Assembly (NCBI GenBank): GCA_019359595.1
Contig: JAHHGZ010000010.1
Span: 124,001-188,000, forward strand
Source: Cyanomargarita calcarea GSE-NOS-MK-12-04C
GTDB lineage: Bacteria; Cyanobacteriota; Cyanobacteriia; Cyanobacteriales; Nostocaceae
Length of the DNA: 64,000 bases
Reading direction: 5' to 3'
A program made the translations under genes and the position numbers. Under the pieces are notes generated by a model, which saw only the letters and a list, made by a program, of their open reading frames with translations, did no database searches and was not told where the DNA came from. Position 1 is the first letter of the stretch, and each line of letters opens with the position of its first letter. Shown in pieces: positions 35,260-44,044 of this stretch.

Positions 35260-35659
35260 ATGATTGTGATGACAATTGACCATGACCGTTTGTTCAAAGA
35301 ATTAATTTCTACATTTTTCCTCGAATTTGTAGATTTGTTTCTACCTCAAATTGCGGTTGATATTGATAGAGATTCTATTCATTTTTTACCGCAATGGGTT
35401 CGTGGATACTTACTTGGACTTGAATGCATCAGAAGAGCAAGTCTTTTAAGCTGCGGTCGATACAATAGGGTTAAGCAACAAGGAGGAATATATGGAGATT
35501 GTAACAAGCTGGGAACGAAAAGCTCTTGAAAAAGTAGCGGTGAATTTACTACGGGAGGGTATGACTGTAGAAGCAATTGTTCGGGTAACAGAGTTGAGCG
35601 TGGAGCAGGTACAGCGGTTACAGGCAGAACTACAAATTGAACAAGGTAGCGGGAGTTAG
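35260..35659 (+). pseudogene. Rpn/PD-(D/E)XK putative transposase-nuclease, internally deleted
   Basis: The 5' part reads MTIDHDRLFKELISTFFLEF and VDLFLPQIAVDIDRDSIHFL, the N-terminus of the Rpn/DUF4351-type nuclease family. After 35394 the frame shifts: TYLDLNASEEQVF then a stop, followed by VDTIGLSNKEEYMEIVTSWE and LREGMTVEAIVRVTELSVEQ, the C-terminus of the same family. Roughly 150-200 central codons with the nuclease active site are missing. It is a dead remnant. Confidence 0.75.
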
Positions 35660-35709
35660 AAATATTGACTATGGTTAAGGGGGTGCGATCAGGGGACTAC
35701 TAATAGAAT

Positions 35710-36375
35710 TTAAGTTCTAATTTGATGGCGTATAGAGCATAATAAAAAAGTAACGCCGATTAGACCTATTCCAGCCAATGCGGCAGTAGTGTTTGGCTCT
35801 GGAACTTTTTGAGTTGTCAGTACAGAGATGGTGCCATTTATTGTCACTCTTCCTTTACTGGGGCTAGTCGGATCTACTAAAAGATTAGCGACTTGATAAA
35901 CTTCAGAACCAGTAAGCATACCTGTTGCACCTTGAAATAAACCTTTTCCACCAGTGATGTTATTAGTATTAGAGCCAGTGGTGGTCAGCGTTTCACTATT
36001 AAGAACTCCTGTACCGTTATCAACTGCATAAAATAATTTGTTGTTGCCTTCTCCAAATAACGTAACTCCACCAAGTGGTAAATTTTGCAAGCCAAATGTT
36101 ACTGGATTGGTGCTATAACGATATGAACCACTACTTAAGTCTGTTTGAACATAGAGTAAACCACTAGCTTTGGTCAAGCCAAAAGACGCATTACTACTTG
36201 AGCCTGAAATAGTTCTTGCTGTTATATCTTGAGTAATAGAATTACTAAGCATAGATGATGCGTCATAGGTGGCATTAAATGTATAAGTAGTTTGCGCTTT
36301 TGCACTTTCTATGCTTAATCCAAAACCAACTAAAGTCAGAATTCCTAGAAGCGATGAAGTATATAAGCGAGGCAT
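35710..36375 (-). CDS. PEP-CTERM sorting domain protein
   Basis: A 221-residue exported protein. A signal peptide (LGILTLVGFGLSIESAKAQ) is at the start. At the end, VPEPNTTAALAGIGLIGVTF plus a basic tail (SIRHQIRT) is the PEP-CTERM signal for the exosortase pathway. The body is Ser/Thr/Gly-rich, has no Cys before the C-terminal anchor, and is probably a beta-rich surface or matrix protein. The exosortase gene is not in this window. AGGAGAAATT precedes the ATG. Confidence 0.88.
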   Translation of the reverse strand: MPRLYTSSLLGILTLVGFGLSIESAKAQTTYTFNATYDASSMLSNSITQDITARTISGSSSNASFGLTKASGLLYVQTDLSSGSYRYSTNPVTFGLQNLPLGGVTLFGEGNNKLFYAVDNGTGVLNSETLTTTGSNTNNITGGKGLFQGATGMLTGSEVYQVANLLVDPTSPSKGRVTINGTISVLTTQKVPEPNTTAALAGIGLIGVTFLLCSIRHQIRT

Positions 36376-36549
36376 AATTTCTCCTATAATATAGTGGAAA
36401 TTACTGAGTATAATTATTAGGATACACCAACAAGGAAGAATTTTACCTTACTTTGATGTTTGATTAAAGTGGGTCGTTCGTCAGCTTACTACGTTTGTGG
36501 TGTTACTCGGTCGTAGCTTTTGAAAGCGCGATCGCCCAAAATGCTGACA

Positions 36550-37155
36550 TTATTTCTTCTTTGTAGACTGAGCCGCTCTTGATTCCACAGTAAACACCGG
36601 AATATCTTCAAGTTGGACCTCACACAAATTATATTGTTCGCAAACCAAACTCAGACGACTTCCTGGGGTTTTGACAGCATTCACAGAATGAGTTAAATTG
36701 CCTTGAAAATAAAGTAAAGTATTCATTTGCGGCTTAATCTGCCCCACTTGACGTTTATGAGAGCGCAGTACCAGTTCACCCCCTTCCATATCCGGTGGTA
36801 CTTTAACATAGAGGACACTTACTTCCTGTGGTGGTTCAATGGTTTTACAGTAGGAACGCAAAGAGCGATCGATGTGGGGATCGACACGGGAACCTTCCTT
36901 TAACAGTAAGGGATTGAGGTAAAAAGCATTACACAATGGCTGGAGGGCAAAATCTAAATAAGGCTTAAAAAAAGGAAAACGCTGCTCCACTTGTGTTAAT
37001 CCAGAACGCTGGAATACCACTGAAAATCCCTTAGTGCCTACAAAGTCTCGGTTCAGGTTGTTGACAGCAAAGTAAGGACTAGCTTGGACTTCTCCCCACA
37101 AATTGTTGAGATAATTACTGGGGAAGGCATTGAGTTGTTCGCGATAGTATTTCAA
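36550..37155 (-). CDS. 2-oxoglutarate/Fe(II)-dependent oxygenase-like protein
   Basis: A 201-residue protein with the jelly-roll iron triad: His94-x-Asp96 in DPHIDRS and His156 in NLTHSV, followed by the 2-oxoglutarate Arg in PGSRLSLVCEQY. It would hydroxylate an unknown substrate using 2OG, Fe(II) and O2. It is soluble and lies alone between a PEP-CTERM gene and a tautomerase. Length is normal for short bacterial members. Confidence 0.78.
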   Translation of the reverse strand: MKYYREQLNAFPSNYLNNLWGEVQASPYFAVNNLNRDFVGTKGFSVVFQRSGLTQVEQRFPFFKPYLDFALQPLCNAFYLNPLLLKEGSRVDPHIDRSLRSYCKTIEPPQEVSVLYVKVPPDMEGGELVLRSHKRQVGQIKPQMNTLLYFQGNLTHSVNAVKTPGSRLSLVCEQYNLCEVQLEDIPVFTVESRAAQSTKKK

Positions 37156-37199
37156 AACAGATTCGATGATTTGTCTGATATATTTTATAATTAAATATA

Positions 37200-37238
37200 T
37201 TATTCTTCATTGTTGCGTGCAAAATTTACTTTCAAAGT
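37200..37238 (-). pseudogene. Probable Uma2 3' tail remnant
   Basis: The last codons KVNFARNNEE plus stop, and the flanking 'attttataattaaa' sequence, match the 3' end of the Uma2 gene at 39109-39142 (KVNFADSNQE). Nothing upstream in frame is recognisable. The rest of the 337-bp gap between 37156 and 37492 holds no gene. Confidence 0.4.
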
Positions 37239-37492
37239 AAACTACCTAAAGCTGGTCAATGTTAAAACCCGGAGTTTCTAACTATTCAAATGTGTCATTG
37301 CGACATAAGGAAGCAATCTCAAGGTCTTTGCGCAAAACTACAGTTTTCAAGGTAGACGAGGTTTAATTATAATTCGATTCGTCAATTACCAAATTCACTA
37401 ATTATAGCGTTTCTTAGTCTGCTGAGGTAAAAATTTATCTGCGGTTAATTCAATATTCTGTACTTCAAGACGGTGAAAATCGCTATAACTAA

Positions 37493-37693
37493 CTACTCTT
37501 GTTCGATATACTCCGTAGTCAGCATTCCCGCAAATCCCCAATTTTCTGGCTCTATTTCGTCAATAATAATATGCGTATGCTCTGGTCGTTTGCCAAGAAC
37601 ACGCTGTAGAGTTTGAGTAATCTCTTGGACTATCTGAGCTTTTTGTTCAGCAGTTACACCGTCTTTTGTAATGCGAACGTTTACATATGGCAT
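37493..37693 (-). CDS. 4-oxalocrotonate tautomerase family protein
   Basis: A 66-residue tautomerase. The start at 37693 is chosen because it yields MPYVNVRITKDGV, leaving the catalytic Pro at the mature N-terminus; the open frame has a GTG nine codons earlier. Conserved features: TAEQKAQIVQEITQTLQRVL helix and the strand THIIIDEIEPENWGFAG. These enzymes isomerise enol-keto acids and act as hexamers. No aromatic-degradation operon is adjacent. Confidence 0.85.
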   Translation of the reverse strand: MPYVNVRITKDGVTAEQKAQIVQEITQTLQRVLGKRPEHTHIIIDEIEPENWGFAGMLTTEYIEQE

Positions 37694-37756
37694 ATTTGTA
37701 CTTACTGATAAATTAGGCACTATAACTGCTTATCATAGCTGTTTATCGCCATAATG

Positions 37757-38945
37757 CTAACGGCGGTATTTGATAAAGGTTGTAAAGGCAACTCCTAACA
37801 TCAGAAGCGCAATCGCACAAACTCCATTCCATCCCCATCGGCTCCAAGCATAAGCACCCAAAAACGACCCTAGTGCCCCACCAGTAAAGTAGAAAAAAAT
37901 GTAAAGGGCATTTAAACGGCTGTGAACCTCCGTAGGTAGACGATAAATCCGGGCTTGATTGGAAATTAACACAATTTGTGCCCCTAAATCCAACAAAATC
38001 ACCCCAATAATTAATCCCCAAAGTTGATGACCAAATTGCCACATTAATAAAAACGATAACGTGGAAATAGTCAGCCCAAATGCCACTGTCAATTTTGGAT
38101 TGCGCTTATCTGTGAGTTTACCTGCAATTGGTGCTGCCATTGCTCCCACCACCCCCACTAAACCAAACGCTCCTGCTATCTCACTACCATACTGGTAAGG
38201 TGGTTTCGCTAACAAAAATACTAGCGTACTCCAAAAAGCACTAAAGGGTGCTATGTCATTTGCACCAGATAATGCAGCTTCACGCAACACCGCATATTTG
38301 CGGACTAATTGCAAAAGCGAAGCCATTAATTTTACATAACTCAGGTGCAGCGATAAGCGAGATTTTGGTACAGAGCGCGATAAAACAACAGCCAGGAGTA
38401 TCATCACAATACTAGCAATTGCGTACATTGCCCGCCATCCCAAACTTCCTCCAACTACACCACTGACGGTTCGTCCTAGTAAAATCCCAATAAATACCCC
38501 GCTCATCACCGTGCCAACTACTTTTCCACGTTCATTGGGGTTCGCTAGTTGAGCAGCGAAGGGAACTATTAACTGTGCAGAGATTGTGGTCATGCCAATC
38601 GCCAAACTTGCTAGTCCCAATAAGGCAAAATTAAATGATAGAGCTACACCTGCAAGAGCGATACCACGAAGTGGTTGCCAAGGGCATCGCACTCGCTATC
38701 AACATTGTGACAATCAACTTACGACGTTCTAACAAGTCACCTAAAGGGCCAAATAATAAAATCCCCAGTGCATAACCAATTTGAGTCAGCATCGGAATGA
38801 ACCCACTGGTATGCTCCGAGATATGGAAACTTTGGGCAATGACAGCTAGTAGCGGTTGATTGTAATATAAATTGGCAGCCGCAGCACCGCTAGTTACTGC
38901 CATTAGCCAAATTAGACTTCGCTTCACACCTTCTTCAAACCTCAC
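37757..38945 (-). pseudogene. MFS transporter (YnfM-like), frameshifted by a 25-bp insertion
   Basis: The 5' frame (38945-38631) encodes VKRSLIWLMAVTSGAAAANL and GYALGILLFGPLGDLLERRK, the first helices of an MFS permease. The 3' frame (38692-37757) encodes the remaining helices to FTTFIKYRR. The two frames are separated by 25 extra bases (38661-38685). Deleting them gives ASAIALAGVALSFNFALLG in one frame and a normal protein of about 388 residues. The gene is otherwise intact, so the insertion looks recent. Confidence 0.85.
38661..38685. repeat. 25-bp palindromic insertion at a HIP1-like site
   Basis: On the minus strand GCGAT is followed by the insert, then CGCTC. The insert starts GCCCTTGGC and contains the hairpin ACCACTTCGTGGT. 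Its beginning matches the insertion at 14043 (CGCCCTTGGC), while the hairpin arm differs. Removal restores the MFS frame. Confidence 0.78.
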
Positions 38946-39108
38946 AGAACCTACTAGAAGCTATTATCCGTTTGCCTGCGTCGGTGACTCAAGCTAAAAT
39001 ATAACCTTGCTTAACTTGTGACTCGCAATATGTAGCTTTTCGGTCTTTAACAGAACTTTTAAGACCTCTAAGACTTTCATCATCTAATTAATTTTATAAT
39101 TAAAAATA

Positions 39109-39699
39109 TTATTCTTGATTGCTATCTGCAAAATTTACTTTCTCGTAAACGTCAGTCAAAGTAATATTAAAATCAACTGTTTGCAGTGATAAAATAGCAG
39201 ATTCACCTTCCAGTTCAGTAAATGACCATTGAGATAAAGCAGTTTTCACATAATGCATAACATGATATTGATATTGGTCGATTAAAATATATTCCTTAAA
39301 TTCCGGGATAGAACGATAATATAAAAACTTATCTCCCTGGTCATAATTTTGAGTAGATTTTGATAAAACTTCCGCAATTAATAACGGATTCATAACAGTC
39401 GTTGTACTTGTTCCCGTATAAACAGGTTGTCCCTGAATTACCATCACATCTGGATAGGTATGCTGCCGATACCGAGGTATCCATAAACGCACATCACCGA
39501 TATAAACTCGATAATCTTGGCTTTTTAGGGCAAATTTTAGGTTCGCATAAAGGTTGCCAGCAATTTCGTTGTGATTTGTCGTTCCCCCAGTCATCGGGAC
39601 AATTTCTCCATCACGGTACTCACTTTTATATTCTGCCTTTTCTTCTATTTCTAAATACTCTTCAGGGGTGTAATAGCGTTTTTTTGTTTCTAACTGCAT
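39109..39699 (-). CDS. Uma2 family putative endonuclease
   Basis: A 196-residue Uma2 protein of a different subgroup from 5276 and 23051: YYTPEEYLEIEEKAEYKSEY, YRDGEIVPMTGGTTNHNEIA, DVRLWIPRYRQHTYPDVMVI and NPLLIAEVLSKSTQNYDQGD. The catalytic Asp and Glu-Val lie in YPDVMVI and LIAEVLS. The ATG at 39699, preceded by AGGTGG, is preferred to the longer frame from 39765. The neighbouring gap at 37.2 kb carries a remnant of a close relative. Confidence 0.85.
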   Translation of the reverse strand: MQLETKKRYYTPEEYLEIEEKAEYKSEYRDGEIVPMTGGTTNHNEIAGNLYANLKFALKSQDYRVYIGDVRLWIPRYRQHTYPDVMVIQGQPVYTGTSTTTVMNPLLIAEVLSKSTQNYDQGDKFLYYRSIPEFKEYILIDQYQYHVMHYVKTALSQWSFTELEGESAILSLQTVDFNITLTDVYEKVNFADSNQE

Positions 39700-39871
39700 A
39701 AAAATACCACCTACGCTTGTGCTGCTAAAATTTTCAAAGGCAGAAACGCAAAGCATCGCACTCAATCTTAACGAGTACTTCTCCAGCCCTCTGCCAAGTT
39801 TGACAAGAGCAGAGGAAGACTCCCAATACGGTTTGGTTAAGCCTAAAATCCTACCTTCAAATAAATTAGTG

Positions 39872-39968
39872 GCTTATAGCTAAATTTTGTTTTTAGCTTA
39901 CTGGTAGTCTTTTAACCCATTTTAATGGGTTTAAGCTTTGGGCCTACAATTTATTTCACGGCTCTTAA
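39872..39968. repeat. Dispersed hairpin repeat, copy B
   Basis: It matches the element at 3311-3457 in 'agctaaattttg', 'ttttaacccattttaatggg', 'tttaagcttt' and 'tttatttcacggctc', but lacks that copy's two inserted palindromes. It lies in the 408-bp gene-free gap between the Uma2 gene and the LEA-like gene. The rest of the gap has a 'ggtgggagaaggggttagg' stretch and a direct 'gtagagacgctat'/'aacgtctctaca' inverted pair, and no gene. Confidence 0.65.
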
Positions 39969-40178
39969 CCGAACCGTATTCACAAGACTGCAATCCCACG
40001 AATCCCAAGGTGGGAGAAGGGGTTAGGGGATGAGGGCTTGAGTACTTCCCATCCTAATCGTACCCGGTCTTTTATCGGATGAACCGACCGGAGTGGAAAA
40101 TACAAATGTAGAGACGCTATCTGTATATAACGTCTCTACATTCTAAAGTAGCCATGTATTGGATTCAAACCACAACCG

Positions 40179-40745
40179 TTAAAGGTAAGCAGACTGGTTT
40201 GTAGCGCTGCTTTGACCGTCAGAAGGCTTATCATCTGCGACCGCACTCTTGGCCACATCTACTGTATTTTTCACCGTATCCTTAATGCCATCAGCAGCAC
40301 CTTTAACGATGTGTGCCGTATTGATGGCAGTGTCATTAACGTTCACAGCCGTACCCTTAACGGTATCCACTGTATTTTTTACAACATCGTTAACGCCGAT
40401 CGCTGAATCCCTGACAGCGGTACCGACATCTTTGACAGTATCGTTAACACCATCAGCAACATTCACAATCGTATCGCCAACAGTTTTTACAGTTTGGTTA
40501 ACATTATTAACTGCACCTTTGACTGAATTCCCAAAACCTTTTACAGTCTGGTTAAGTCTCTCACCCATACCCTTAATCGCTAAAGCCCCAGCTATAGCGC
40601 CCAAAGTAGCACCAACGAGCGTTCCAATCGCTACTTTCATCAACTCATTATTATTTTCTGTAGTGACTGTATAAGCCTCAGATTGCTCTACAGAATAATC
40701 AAGACTATCGTTAGATTTTTCCAAAAGCTTCTGGTTTCCATCCAT
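40179..40745 (-). CDS. LEA-like amphipathic-repeat protein with glycine-zipper segment
   Basis: A 188-residue protein counted from the ATG at 40745, which has better spacing to AGGAG than the ATG at 40751. A hydrophilic N-terminus leads to one glycine-zipper hydrophobic helix (VAIGTLVGATLGAIAGALAI). About 110 residues of 11-mer-like repeats follow, such as NDTVKDVGTAVRDSAIGVND and VVKNTVDTVKGTAVNVNDTA, as in group-3 LEA proteins. These disordered helices protect membranes and proteins during drying. It is a paralogue of the next gene upstream. The role is inferred from composition. Confidence 0.72.
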   Translation of the reverse strand: MDGNQKLLEKSNDSLDYSVEQSEAYTVTTENNNELMKVAIGTLVGATLGAIAGALAIKGMGERLNQTVKGFGNSVKGAVNNVNQTVKTVGDTIVNVADGVNDTVKDVGTAVRDSAIGVNDVVKNTVDTVKGTAVNVNDTAINTAHIVKGAADGIKDTVKNTVDVAKSAVADDKPSDGQSSATNQSAYL

Positions 40746-40910
40746 TATCATTATCTCCTATAAAAACTAGCCAAGCCCTCCTAAATCCACGCCACATGCT
40801 ACAAGTCGGCAGAGCCAAGAAACGCAGTGGCTTTCCAAAATTGGGGGAATTTGAATTTTCTTTCTTCCCCCCTTTGAATTAGGGGCAGGGGAGCTTCATC
40901 TTTTTGGTCA

Positions 40911-40945
40911 GATCCCCGACTTCGTAAAAGTTGTTGTCGGGGATC
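40911..40945. terminator. Stem-loop between the two LEA-like genes
   Basis: GATCCCCGAC (40911-40920) pairs with GTCGGGGATC (40936-40945) over a 15-nt loop. It lies 25 bp after the upstream LEA-like gene (minus strand). There is no clear T-run, so it may be a processing or stability hairpin. Confidence 0.45.
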
Positions 40946-40969
40946 TCGCAGACCATCAACATTTTGACC

Positions 40970-41911
40970 TTAGTCTAAACTACTTTCAATCTGAGCAATT
41001 TCGTCTTCCAGCAAATCCCCTTGAAAAGAACTTACTGAGACTACGGGATCTGGGGAGGAAATATAAGCAGTTGTAGAACTAGTTCCCCAGGACGTCATCG
41101 GCTGTCTGTTAGCAATGTTATCAGTTGTATTTTTTACTGCGTCTGCTGTCCCTTGAACAGCTTGGTTAACACCTTGAGCGCTATCCTTTACGGTGTCAGC
41201 AACTTTATCAGTTGTTCCTTGAACAGCACGGTTAACATTCTCAGCAGTACCCTTTACAGTGTCAGCAACTGCATCCGCTGTACCTTTCACAGCTTGGTTA
41301 ACACCTTGGGCTGTATTCTGTACCACATTAGTACCAGCTTTAACAACTTGGCTAACACCTTCACTCGCAGTCTCTACAGCTTCTTGTGTACCACCAACAA
41401 CCGCATGACCTACACCTTCAGCGACGCTCTTTAAACCTTCACCTACTCCCTTTGCTGAGTGTCCGAAGCCTTCCCCGATAGTTTTTGCAGCATTTCCTAA
41501 ACCTTTGAGTGCGTGGTTAATGCCCTCACTGGCTCTTCCACCAGCCAAAGCTCCAGCTATTGAACCCAATGTAGCGCCAACTAGTCCGCCAACTAGCGCT
41601 CTACTCAATGCGGGACTGATGCCACCACCACCACCATTACCTGCTGCACGATTTTCTGGTTGACGCTGTTGTGTATTACCAGTAGTGGAGGGTTGACTGT
41701 AGTTGTAGGTCGTGCGATCAGTATTGTCTTGACTTCTCAATGCCGATGCATCACTATATGGTTGACCGTAGGTCATGCGCTCAACATTTTCTTCACCTCT
41801 ATATACGCCAGTACCTCTGTTTGTGCCTTCGGTACCAGAATAGTTATCACCGTAAATGGTGCGGTCAATATTTCTGCCTTGATTCTCCGGAGTCTGTCTG
41901 CTCTCAACCAT
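40970..41911 (-). CDS. Larger LEA-like amphipathic-repeat protein
   Basis: A 313-residue protein. Residues 1-95 are disordered, with repeated R-x(I/M/T)TY(G/N) motifs (DRTIYGDNYSG, ERMTYGQPYSD, DRTTYNYSQPS) that recur at about 30-residue intervals. A glycine-zipper helix (LVGGLVGATLGSIAGALAGG) follows. Then come about 130 residues of 11-mer repeats such as NQAVKGTADAVADTVKGTAE and NVNRAVQGTTDKVADTVKDS. The zipper and repeats match the 40179 paralogue. GAGGAGATAATTAAA precedes the ATG. A membrane-associated desiccation or osmotic-stress role is likely but unproven. Confidence 0.72.
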   Translation of the reverse strand: MVESRQTPENQGRNIDRTIYGDNYSGTEGTNRGTGVYRGEENVERMTYGQPYSDASALRSQDNTDRTTYNYSQPSTTGNTQQRQPENRAAGNGGGGGISPALSRALVGGLVGATLGSIAGALAGGRASEGINHALKGLGNAAKTIGEGFGHSAKGVGEGLKSVAEGVGHAVVGGTQEAVETASEGVSQVVKAGTNVVQNTAQGVNQAVKGTADAVADTVKGTAENVNRAVQGTTDKVADTVKDSAQGVNQAVQGTADAVKNTTDNIANRQPMTSWGTSSTTAYISSPDPVVSVSSFQGDLLEDEIAQIESSLD

Positions 41912-42153
41912 TTTAATTATCTCCTCGATTAAAGAATGTCCTTTGCGCTTCTAATCTATCGATTGTAGATAATTGCATAACCTATCTATAGGTGTAATAT
42001 TTATGTACAATAAATCCACCTTTCAATTATGAGAATTTGTCACCAATTTTGGATTTTAAGGTAAAATTTACGAGTTATATGCGGAACACTAATTAGATGT
42101 CTATCTACTTAATTTTCCACTTAGTTATAATTTGAACTTTAATCAAAAAGCAG

Positions 42154-42591
42154 ATGAAAAAAATATTATTTCTTTGTACGGGTAATTATTATCGCAGCCG
42201 CTTCGCCGAACACCTTTTTAATTATTTGGCTGCAAAGCAGGGATTAGATTGGCAAGCTGATTCTAGGGCTTTAGCGCTGGAACGGGGTGTCAACAATGTA
42301 GGGGCAATCTCTCACTATGCCCTGAAAGCTTTAGCTGAACGCTTGATAATTTTACCATCAGACGAACGTCTTCCGGCATCAGCTTCTGTTGAAGATTTTC
42401 AGAATTCAGATATGATTATTGCACTAGATGAATTGGAACACCGACCATTGATGCAGGAGCGTTTTCCCCAATGGTTGGATACAATTGAATACTGGCTTGT
42501 ACACGATGTAGATAAGACCTCTGCTCAAGAAGCCTTACCACAAATTGAGCAAAAAGTAATCCAGCTTATTGAAGAATTGGCAAATATATAA
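42154..42591 (+). CDS. Low-molecular-weight protein tyrosine phosphatase-like protein
   Basis: A 145-residue protein with the LMW-PTP loop at its N-terminus, FLCTGNYYRSR: Cys8 and Arg14 in C-x5-R spacing. The general acid is probably in YWLVHDVDKTS near residue 118. Related arsenate reductases share this fold, but the Tyr-rich loop (NYYRS) differs from standard NxCRS types, so the substrate is open. It is a single gene with nothing operonic nearby. Confidence 0.82.
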   Translation: MKKILFLCTGNYYRSRFAEHLFNYLAAKQGLDWQADSRALALERGVNNVGAISHYALKALAERLIILPSDERLPASASVEDFQNSDMIIALDELEHRPLMQERFPQWLDTIEYWLVHDVDKTSAQEALPQIEQKVIQLIEELANI

Positions 42592-42681
42592 AAAGCAATC
42601 CTTTGTAGTGACAATTCATGTGGCTTGCCTCCTTACCAGTATTCTCACTACACCTTGGACACCAGTTGTCTAATTAGATAA

Positions 42682-42745
42682 GGCGGGCTAGAAGCCCACC
42701 CCACAAGAGTTATGTTAATCTTGTGGGGTGGGCTTCTAGCCCGCC
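42682..42745. repeat. Perfect 27-bp inverted repeat with 10-nt loop
   Basis: The arm 42682-42708 (starts GGCGGGCTAGAAGCCCACCC) is perfectly inverted at 42719-42745. It lies between convergent genes (phosphatase at 42591, secreted protein at 42776). Such a strong GC-rich hairpin would stop or stabilise transcripts in both directions, and it may also be a mobile repeat. Confidence 0.8.
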
Positions 42746-42775
42746 CATTTCATATTGAATTACATTTATTCTCGT

Positions 42776-43288
42776 CTACTTACTAGCAGCCATAACATCA
42801 AAATTAAATGTAGCAACTCGACGACCATCAATATAAACATCTATTCGATGTTTACCTAAAGGGTCACCAGTAGTAATGGCCCAAGTATTTTGAATCATAC
42901 TATTTTCTACATAATCAGTGCGAGAAGTAATAGCTGCAGATCCATCAGGAGAAAGAGAGAAATTCTCACCATTCTGTGTACCCCAAGTTTCCGGTACTTT
43001 AGGTAATTGTAGAATTTCTCGCCAGGTTACTTTCCCTTTATACTTTTTAAAGTGGATGCGCCAACCGTATGAATACCCATCCAACAGAGGTACATTAGTT
43101 GTCGGAATAAAGGTCATCTTGCCCTTACCGCTGCGTCTAAAAACCCCAAACTCAGTTTTAGTAACAGTAATTAATTTTGTATCCGAAGAAGTTTTAATAT
43201 TATCCTTCACTGCAACAGAAGCGAACGCAGGAGATGTCAGCAAAGAAAAAGCTACCGCAATGCCGCAAGCATAAACTCTTAGCTGCAT
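42776..43288 (-). CDS. Predicted secreted protein of unknown function
   Basis: A 170-residue protein with a clear Sec signal (LRVYACGIAVAFSLLTSPAFA). The mature part is beta-rich: ITVTKTEFGVFRRSGKGKMT, then GWRIHFKKYKGKVTWREILQ, and it ends in HRIDVYIDGRRVATFNFDV, which resembles an Ig-like or adhesin-type strand pattern. It is probably periplasmic or outer-surface. No named family is recognised. Confidence 0.65.
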   Translation of the reverse strand: MQLRVYACGIAVAFSLLTSPAFASVAVKDNIKTSSDTKLITVTKTEFGVFRRSGKGKMTFIPTTNVPLLDGYSYGWRIHFKKYKGKVTWREILQLPKVPETWGTQNGENFSLSPDGSAAITSRTDYVENSMIQNTWAITTGDPLGKHRIDVYIDGRRVATFNFDVMAASK

Positions 43289-43374
43289 AATTTCTGATAT
43301 TATAGTGCTATCTATTCATATCTAAAATCGCTGTTTTTTTCAGATACAAAGCTAACACTTCTGATGTATCATTG

Positions 43375-43530
43375 AATGAAGGAAGAAGGAAGAAGGAAGA
43401 AGGAAGAAGGAAGAAGGAAGAAGGAAGAAGGAAGAAGGAGGTTTATAATATGTGAACCCGGACCCCAACTCAAAATAAGCGACCCTAAGAACGGTCGGGG
43501 TATTAACAAGAACAGCGAGGGATAAATTAA
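43375..43530 (+). repeat. Dispersed heptamer/hairpin element, copy at 43.4 kb
   Basis: About nine copies of the 7-mer GAAGAAG/GGAAGAA run from 43377 to AGGAGGTTTATA (about 43446). Then come 'gaacccggaccccaactc', 'aacggtcggggtatta' and 'aagaacagcgaggg'. These blocks recur at 34 kb, 44.1 kb (inverted) and 48.1 kb. The 443-bp gap 43289-43731 holds this element and no gene. Confidence 0.78.
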
Positions 43531-43731
43531 GGTTTGTCTTTCCCTTTATCCAGTTTGTATATTTATGTTTATTAGAGTTCTTGCAACAGAAGCCCAAAAA
43601 TAAATAATTAACCGCAGTAGCCGCTGTACGGCTTCTGTGTAGGGTAGGACGCAAATGAAAATAAAAAAAATTGGGTGGAAATGCGTAACTCCACTGCATT
43701 TCCACCCGTAAATACTCATCATTCAAGCAAC

Positions 43732-43929
43732 TTAACGAGATTCAGTTCCTTGATTTGGGCTACCTGCTACAGAATCATTACCAGGTGCTTCTGGTCTAGC
43801 AGTATCTTTGGCATCACCTTGAGCATCAGTACCAGTTTTACGGATACTTTCATCAATAGGGGTTTGGTAACCACCAGATGCAGTAGGTGTAGTTTCTTCA
43901 GATGCTTTATCTTTTTGATTTTCAGACAT
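43732..43929 (-). CDS. Small highly hydrophilic protein
   Basis: A 65-residue protein from the ATG at 43929, which has AAGGAG nine bases upstream; the frame is open from 43947. The sequence has no hydrophobic core: NQKDKASEETTPTASGGYQT, TDAQGDAKDTARPEAPGNDS. It is rich in Gly, Asp, Glu, Ser and Thr and should be disordered, hydrophilin-like. It is flanked by two copies of the dispersed element in opposite orientation and lies 2 kb from the LEA-like pair. Confidence 0.6.
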   Translation of the reverse strand: MSENQKDKASEETTPTASGGYQTPIDESIRKTGTDAQGDAKDTARPEAPGNDSVAGSPNQGTESR

Positions 43930-44044
43930 AACTTTGCTCCTTATCATCTAATCCTGACATTCATGATTCAGTTTAAGAAGTTAGAGGTTTAAGTTCATCT
44001 TCCTAAGATAAGGTTCTGGTTTACACAATAATCTACCGGAAGAA

